From: Oscillibacter sp. 1-3
GTDB lineage: Bacteria > Bacillota > Clostridia > Oscillospirales > Oscillospiraceae
DNA length: 64,000 bases
Reading direction: 5' to 3'
Assembly: GCF_000403435.2 (NCBI RefSeq)
Contig: NZ_KE159703.1
Location: 1,207,495 to 1,271,494 of the forward strand
A program made the position numbers and the translations under genes. Position 1 is the stretch's first letter, and each line of letters opens with the position of its first letter. Positions 61,543 to 64,000 of this stretch are shown here, piece after piece. The notes under the pieces were generated by a model. It had not been told where the DNA came from and ran no database searches. It saw nothing but the letters and a program-made list of their open reading frames with translations.

Positions 61543-61917
61543 ATGGCAATTACTTTTGATGAACTGAGCAAGAAGACCAAGGACGTGGCCGCCGTGGCGG
61601 CGGACCGGGCGAAGGACGCCGTGGAGACCGTAAAGGTGAACGTGGCCATTGCCGGGGAGCAGCGGGAGATGGACAAGAACTACCGCACCATCGGCGAGTG
61701 GTTCGTCAGCGAGTACGAGGGCGAAATCCCAGACGCGGTCCGGGACCTGGTGGAGGCTGTGAACGCCTCCAAGGCCAAGATCGCTGAGCTGGAGGCCAGC
61801 AAGCCCGTGCGGGAGGACTCCGCCGCCGAGGTCCCCGAGAGCGAGAAGGCGTGCCCCATCTGCGGCGCCGTCAGCGACAGCAAGTTCTGCCCTCACTGCG
61901 GCGCACCCATGGAATAA
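61543..61917 (+). CDS. Small helical protein with C-terminal zinc ribbon
   Basis: The 124-residue protein has a helical N-terminal part (about 1-85, amphipathic, heptad-like) and a C-terminal zinc ribbon CPICGAVSDSKFCPHCG. Proteins of this type are common in clostridia and have no assigned function. It is monocistronic, with a strong AAAGGGG ribosome site and a terminator. Confidence 0.83.
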   Translation: MAITFDELSKKTKDVAAVAADRAKDAVETVKVNVAIAGEQREMDKNYRTIGEWFVSEYEGEIPDAVRDLVEAVNASKAKIAELEASKPVREDSAAEVPESEKACPICGAVSDSKFCPHCGAPME

Positions 61918-61929
61918 TCCGAGTACATA

Positions 61930-61966
61930 AAAAGAGTCCCGGCCCCCCAGGGCCGGGACTCTTTTT
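61930..61966. terminator. Bidirectional terminator after the zinc-ribbon gene
   Basis: A 16-bp perfect stem (61930-61945 with 61950-61965) flanked by A- and T-runs serves both convergent genes. Confidence 0.93.
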
Positions 61967-62673
61967 TACGCGTGCTTGTTGCGGATGGCGTCCCGCGCCG
62001 TGCCGTCCGCGAGGCCGGTATAGCGCACGAAGAGGGAGACCTTGTTCTCCCCGTTCAGGGCGGCCCACATCCGGTCCGCCAGGGTCTCCGGGTCAGGGGC
62101 GTCCAGGATCACCCGCTCCGGCTCCCCCTCGAAGGAGGGCAGGGGATTGCCGTCGCCCATGTAGGTGTGGATGAAGCGGCCCTCCCCGGCCAGGGGATGG
62201 TCGTAGTCATAGGAGTACCGGCAGCAGCAGGCGGGGTCGCCGTCGGCACTCTTGAGAATGGACAGCTTGAAACTGCCGTCGGGACTCAGGAGGCCGGAGA
62301 TGCGGGGGGTGTAGTTGGGCGCGTCGGGCTCAAACTCCCGGGTATGCAGGGCCTCGGCAAAGGTCCTGCCGGCCAGGATACAGTCCCGGACGGTGTCGGT
62401 CTGGTCGCCGTTGGTGACGATGAGTCCCCGGCCCGCCCGGCGGACGGGATGGTAGATGATGAGGCTGGGGTCGGTCATTTTAGAGGGGTCGTGGGCCTGG
62501 GTGCGGATACCGTCCTCCGTGGGGACAAAGACCCGGTTCCGGGAGTTCTCGCTGCGGCCCATGATGAAATAGGCCGCCACGGCAAAGCGGTTGTCAGCGC
62601 TGCGGCCCAGGACAATGCCCCGGCCGGGGTAGGGATTTCCCTCCAGCAGTTGGAAGAGATTCAGCAGCTCCAT
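61966..62673 (-). CDS. purO: IMP cyclohydrolase, PurO (archaeal) type
   Basis: The 235-residue protein has the PurO-family features NPYPGRGIVLGRSADNRFAVAAYFIMGRSENSRNRVF, the TNGDQTDT loop and EPDAPNYTPRISGLL. PurO closes the purine ring, converting FAICAR to IMP, which most bacteria do with the PurH C-terminal domain. No other purine genes are nearby. It follows ygjP by 12 bp in one operon. A different role in bacteria that also have PurH is possible. Confidence 0.85.
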   Translation of the reverse strand: MELLNLFQLLEGNPYPGRGIVLGRSADNRFAVAAYFIMGRSENSRNRVFVPTEDGIRTQAHDPSKMTDPSLIIYHPVRRAGRGLIVTNGDQTDTVRDCILAGRTFAEALHTREFEPDAPNYTPRISGLLSPDGSFKLSILKSADGDPACCCRYSYDYDHPLAGEGRFIHTYMGDGNPLPSFEGEPERVILDAPDPETLADRMWAALNGENKVSLFVRYTGLADGTARDAIRNKHA

Positions 62674-62685
62674 AGGCGTATCTCC

Positions 62686-63201
62686 TTATCTCAGCAATTT
62701 TTTCCGCTCCCGCCAGTCGGGGAGGTGCTGCGCAAGCAGCGTGTAAAACCGCGGGCCGTGGTTCTTCTCCCGGATGTGGCACAGCTCGTGGACCACCACC
62801 AGCTCCACGGCCTCCTCCGGGCAGTTCATGAGAAAGCAGGAGAAGCACAGACTGTTCTTCCCGCTGCAGCTGCCGTAGCGCTTCCGGGCCGTGGTGACTT
62901 TGAAGCCGGTGGGGACCACGCCCATTTTTTCGCTCCAAAGAGCGATTTTTGGCGGCAGCTCAGCCCGGGCCCGGGCTTTCAGAGCCTCGATCTCCTCCGC
63001 GGTGGGGGGCGGGGGAAGGGAGGCCGCCCTTTGGCGCTGGCGCTCCAGGTGCTGGGCGATCCAGCCCTCGTGGCTCTCCACAAAGGCGCGGATGCGTTTT
63101 TCCGAAAGCCGCATGGGGGCCCGCACCACCACCCGGCAGTCCCTTGTGATCTCCAGCGCCAGAGTTTTCCGGCGGGAGCGGATCAATTCATATGGTTCCA
63201 T
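62686..63201 (-). CDS. YgjP-like metallopeptidase (M48/DUF45 family)
   Basis: The 171-residue protein has RSRRKTLALEITRDCRVVVRAPMRLSE, the RYGSCSGKNSLCF segment and the zinc motif VVHELCHIREKNHGPRF (HExxH plus a third His). This is the YgjP/WLM family, found near helicase genes in some bacteria; its substrate is unknown. Start at 63201. It is slightly short for the family (about 230) because the N terminus is brief. Confidence 0.88.
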   Translation of the reverse strand: MEPYELIRSRRKTLALEITRDCRVVVRAPMRLSEKRIRAFVESHEGWIAQHLERQRQRAASLPPPPTAEEIEALKARARAELPPKIALWSEKMGVVPTGFKVTTARKRYGSCSGKNSLCFSCFLMNCPEEAVELVVVHELCHIREKNHGPRFYTLLAQHLPDWRERKKLLR

Positions 63202-63240
63202 GGTGAAAGCATAGCATGGCGACGGGGAAAAGGCAAGTGA

Positions 63241-63286
63241 AAAGTTTTTGGTCAAGCTTTTTGAAAAAAGCTTGACCAAAAACTTT
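63241..63286. repeat. Long near-perfect hairpin between rsfS and ygjP genes
   Basis: The 22-nt arms beginning AAAGTTTTTGGTCAAGC are exact inverted repeats with a 2-nt loop. It lies between the rsfS terminator and the ygjP start and does not look like a usual terminator. It may be a dispersed repeat or a transcription or RNA-processing site. Confidence 0.6.
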
Positions 63287-63295
63287 AACAGCAAA

Positions 63296-63319
63296 GCGGG
63301 CCGGCTTTCGCCGGCCCGC
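63296..63319 (-). terminator. Terminator of rsfS
   Basis: GCGGGCCGGC and GCCGGCCCGC pair over 10 bp with loop TTTC, 8 bp after the rsfS stop. Confidence 0.75.
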
Positions 63320-63326
63320 CCGCATA

Positions 63327-63689
63327 TTAATCCTTTGTGAGTACGCCGCTGAGGTCCAGGGGCTTGCCGTCCTGCCACAGCCGCTCCAGGTCGTAGAACT
63401 CCCGGGCCTCCTGGGAGAAGACATGGACAGCAAGACACCCGTAGTCCAGCAGCACCCAGGTGCCGTCCCGGTGGCCCTCCCGGTGGAGGGGGGCCTCGCC
63501 GGCCTCCTCCTTCAACGCCTTTTCCACAGCGCCGCACAGGGCGTTGATCTGGGTGTTGGAGGTGCCGCTGGCGATGACGAAGTAGTCCGCCAGCGTGGTG
63601 AGGTCCGTGATCTCAATGGCGGAGATCTCCTTGCCCTTCTTCTCGTCCAGGGCCCTTGCCGCAATGATTGCCAGTTCCTTCGGTGTCAT
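63327..63689 (-). CDS. rsfS: Ribosome silencing factor RsfS
   Basis: The 120-residue protein has the family signatures ITDLTTLADYFVIASGTSNTQINAL, GTWVLLDYGCLAVHVFSQEAREFYDLERLW. RsfS binds ribosomal protein uL14 and blocks 30S-50S joining when nutrients are scarce. It follows the Pro/Gly-repeat gene by 37 bp. Confidence 0.95.
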   Translation of the reverse strand: MTPKELAIIAARALDEKKGKEISAIEITDLTTLADYFVIASGTSNTQINALCGAVEKALKEEAGEAPLHREGHRDGTWVLLDYGCLAVHVFSQEAREFYDLERLWQDGKPLDLSGVLTKD

Positions 63690-63726
63690 GGGCTCGTTCC
63701 TCTCTTTCTATTTGATATTGATGATT

Positions 63727-64000
63727 CTATTCCATAGGGACGGGGTCGATGATGACAAAGCCGGGGTCCGCGGGCTCCGTGGGCTGGACGGGCTCGCCGG
63801 AGGCGCTGGGATCGGTCACGCCGGTGTCCGGCGGGACCGTTGTGCCGGGGCCGTGACGCCGGGGCTGTTGGGGTCCAGGGTTCCCGGGTCTGTGATTCCC
63901 GGGTCCGCCGTGCCGGGATTGGTTGTCCCCGGATCTGCCGTACCGGGGTTCGCCGTGCCGGGATTGGTTGTCCCCGGATCTGCCGTACCGGGGTTCGCCG
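63727..64000 (-). CDS. C-terminal tail of a Pro/Gly/Thr-repeat surface protein, cut by window edge and frameshifted
   Basis: The minus strand enters from the right edge with repeats of the type NPGTADPGTT. Near 63850-63860 the frame must shift by one base to reach the natural-looking end (GTTVPPDTGVTDPSASGEPVQPTEPADPGFVIIDPVPME) and stop at 63727. In the original frame it would stop at TGA near 63812. In many clostridia the gene before rsfS encodes an LCP (LytR-CpsA-Psr) protein with such a disordered tail, so that is the best guess. The indel may be a sequencing error. Confidence 0.55.
   Translation of the reverse strand, partial: GEPRYGRSGDNQSRHGEPRYGRSGDNQSRHGGPGNHRPGNPGPQQPRRHGPGTTVPPDTGVTDPSASGEPVQPTEPADPGFVIIDPVPME
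63907..63996. repeat. 45-bp tandem repeat coding for Pro/Gly/Thr units
   Basis: Two identical 45-bp units (63907-63951 and 63952-63996) encode 15-residue blocks of the NPGTADPGTT kind. More copies may lie beyond the edge. Slippage at such repeats could alter tail length or frame. Confidence 0.85.

Noticed and set aside
1..64000. CRISPR arrays, rRNA and tRNA genes, prophage structural genes
   Set aside because: No regularly spaced repeats, no rRNA-like segments, no cloverleaf sequences and no phage structural proteins were recognised by reading; a tRNA or covariance search could still find a missed RNA gene.

Overview
This 64 kb window looks like a chromosomal piece of an anaerobic, spore-forming Firmicute, most likely a gut clostridium of the Oscillospiraceae (Flavonifractor/Lawsonibacter/Intestinimonas-like). 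The evidence is: spoIIGA-sigE, a T-box leader in front of the leuS operon, a BirA-type operator at bioY, RNase Y, GG-rich ribosome binding sites, ferredoxin-linked 2-oxoacid oxidoreductase, a butyrate-type CoA-transferase, TRAP transport and GC-rich housekeeping genes. The genus is an inference. No rRNA, tRNA or CRISPR array was seen.

1-7.2 kb is one minus-strand operon: TRAP transporter (dctP-dctQ-dctM), then a complete 2-oxoacid dehydrogenase complex (E1 alpha, E1 beta, E2, and E3 cut by the window edge). It reads as uptake plus oxidative decarboxylation of a carboxylate or acetoin-like compound. 7.4-12.2 kb is a second catabolic unit: iorA-iorB and a But-like CoA-transferase, divergent from a LysR regulator with a T-N11-A box next to its start. 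A Crp/Fnr regulator follows.

13.7-22.3 kb is an AT-richer accessory island: a 159-bp MITE-like repeat; an ECF sigma/anti-sigma operon with membrane proteins, an ABC transporter and a 51-residue membrane peptide; a broken IS256-type transposase whose end is inverted; and a type II-like restriction-modification set (XRE protein, N6-adenine methylase, convergent PLD-type nuclease).

22.4-37.4 kb holds a LytTR two-component system, a TraX-like protein, a BceAB-like ABC transporter, DUF4330, a glycosyltransferase-CsaB fusion, a 3D-domain cell-wall protein, a sigma/anti-sigma pair in which both genes carry an in-frame stop codon, a MATE exporter and a Cys-rich small protein. 37.4-42.2 kb is M20 peptidase, spoIIGA-sigE and glnS.

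42.2-49 kb is a redox and regulator cluster: a secreted S-layer-homology/aldo-keto reductase fusion, a decayed lipoprotein gene, an Fe-S aldo-keto reductase, a MATE gene destroyed by the second MITE copy, a third aldo-keto reductase, a flavodoxin, a LysR and a TipA-like MerR regulator. CsaB in this window makes the pyruvylated wall polymer that SLH domains usually bind, so csaB and the SLH fusion probably belong to the same surface biology.

49-64 kb is mostly core genes: yjbQ, Smr protein, rny, a T-box-led DUF2500-monooxygenase-leuS operon, bioY, family 4 uracil-DNA glycosylase, hydrolase, PurO-type IMP cyclohydrolase, YgjP metalloprotease, rsfS, and the frameshifted Pro/Gly-repeat tail of a protein running off the right edge.
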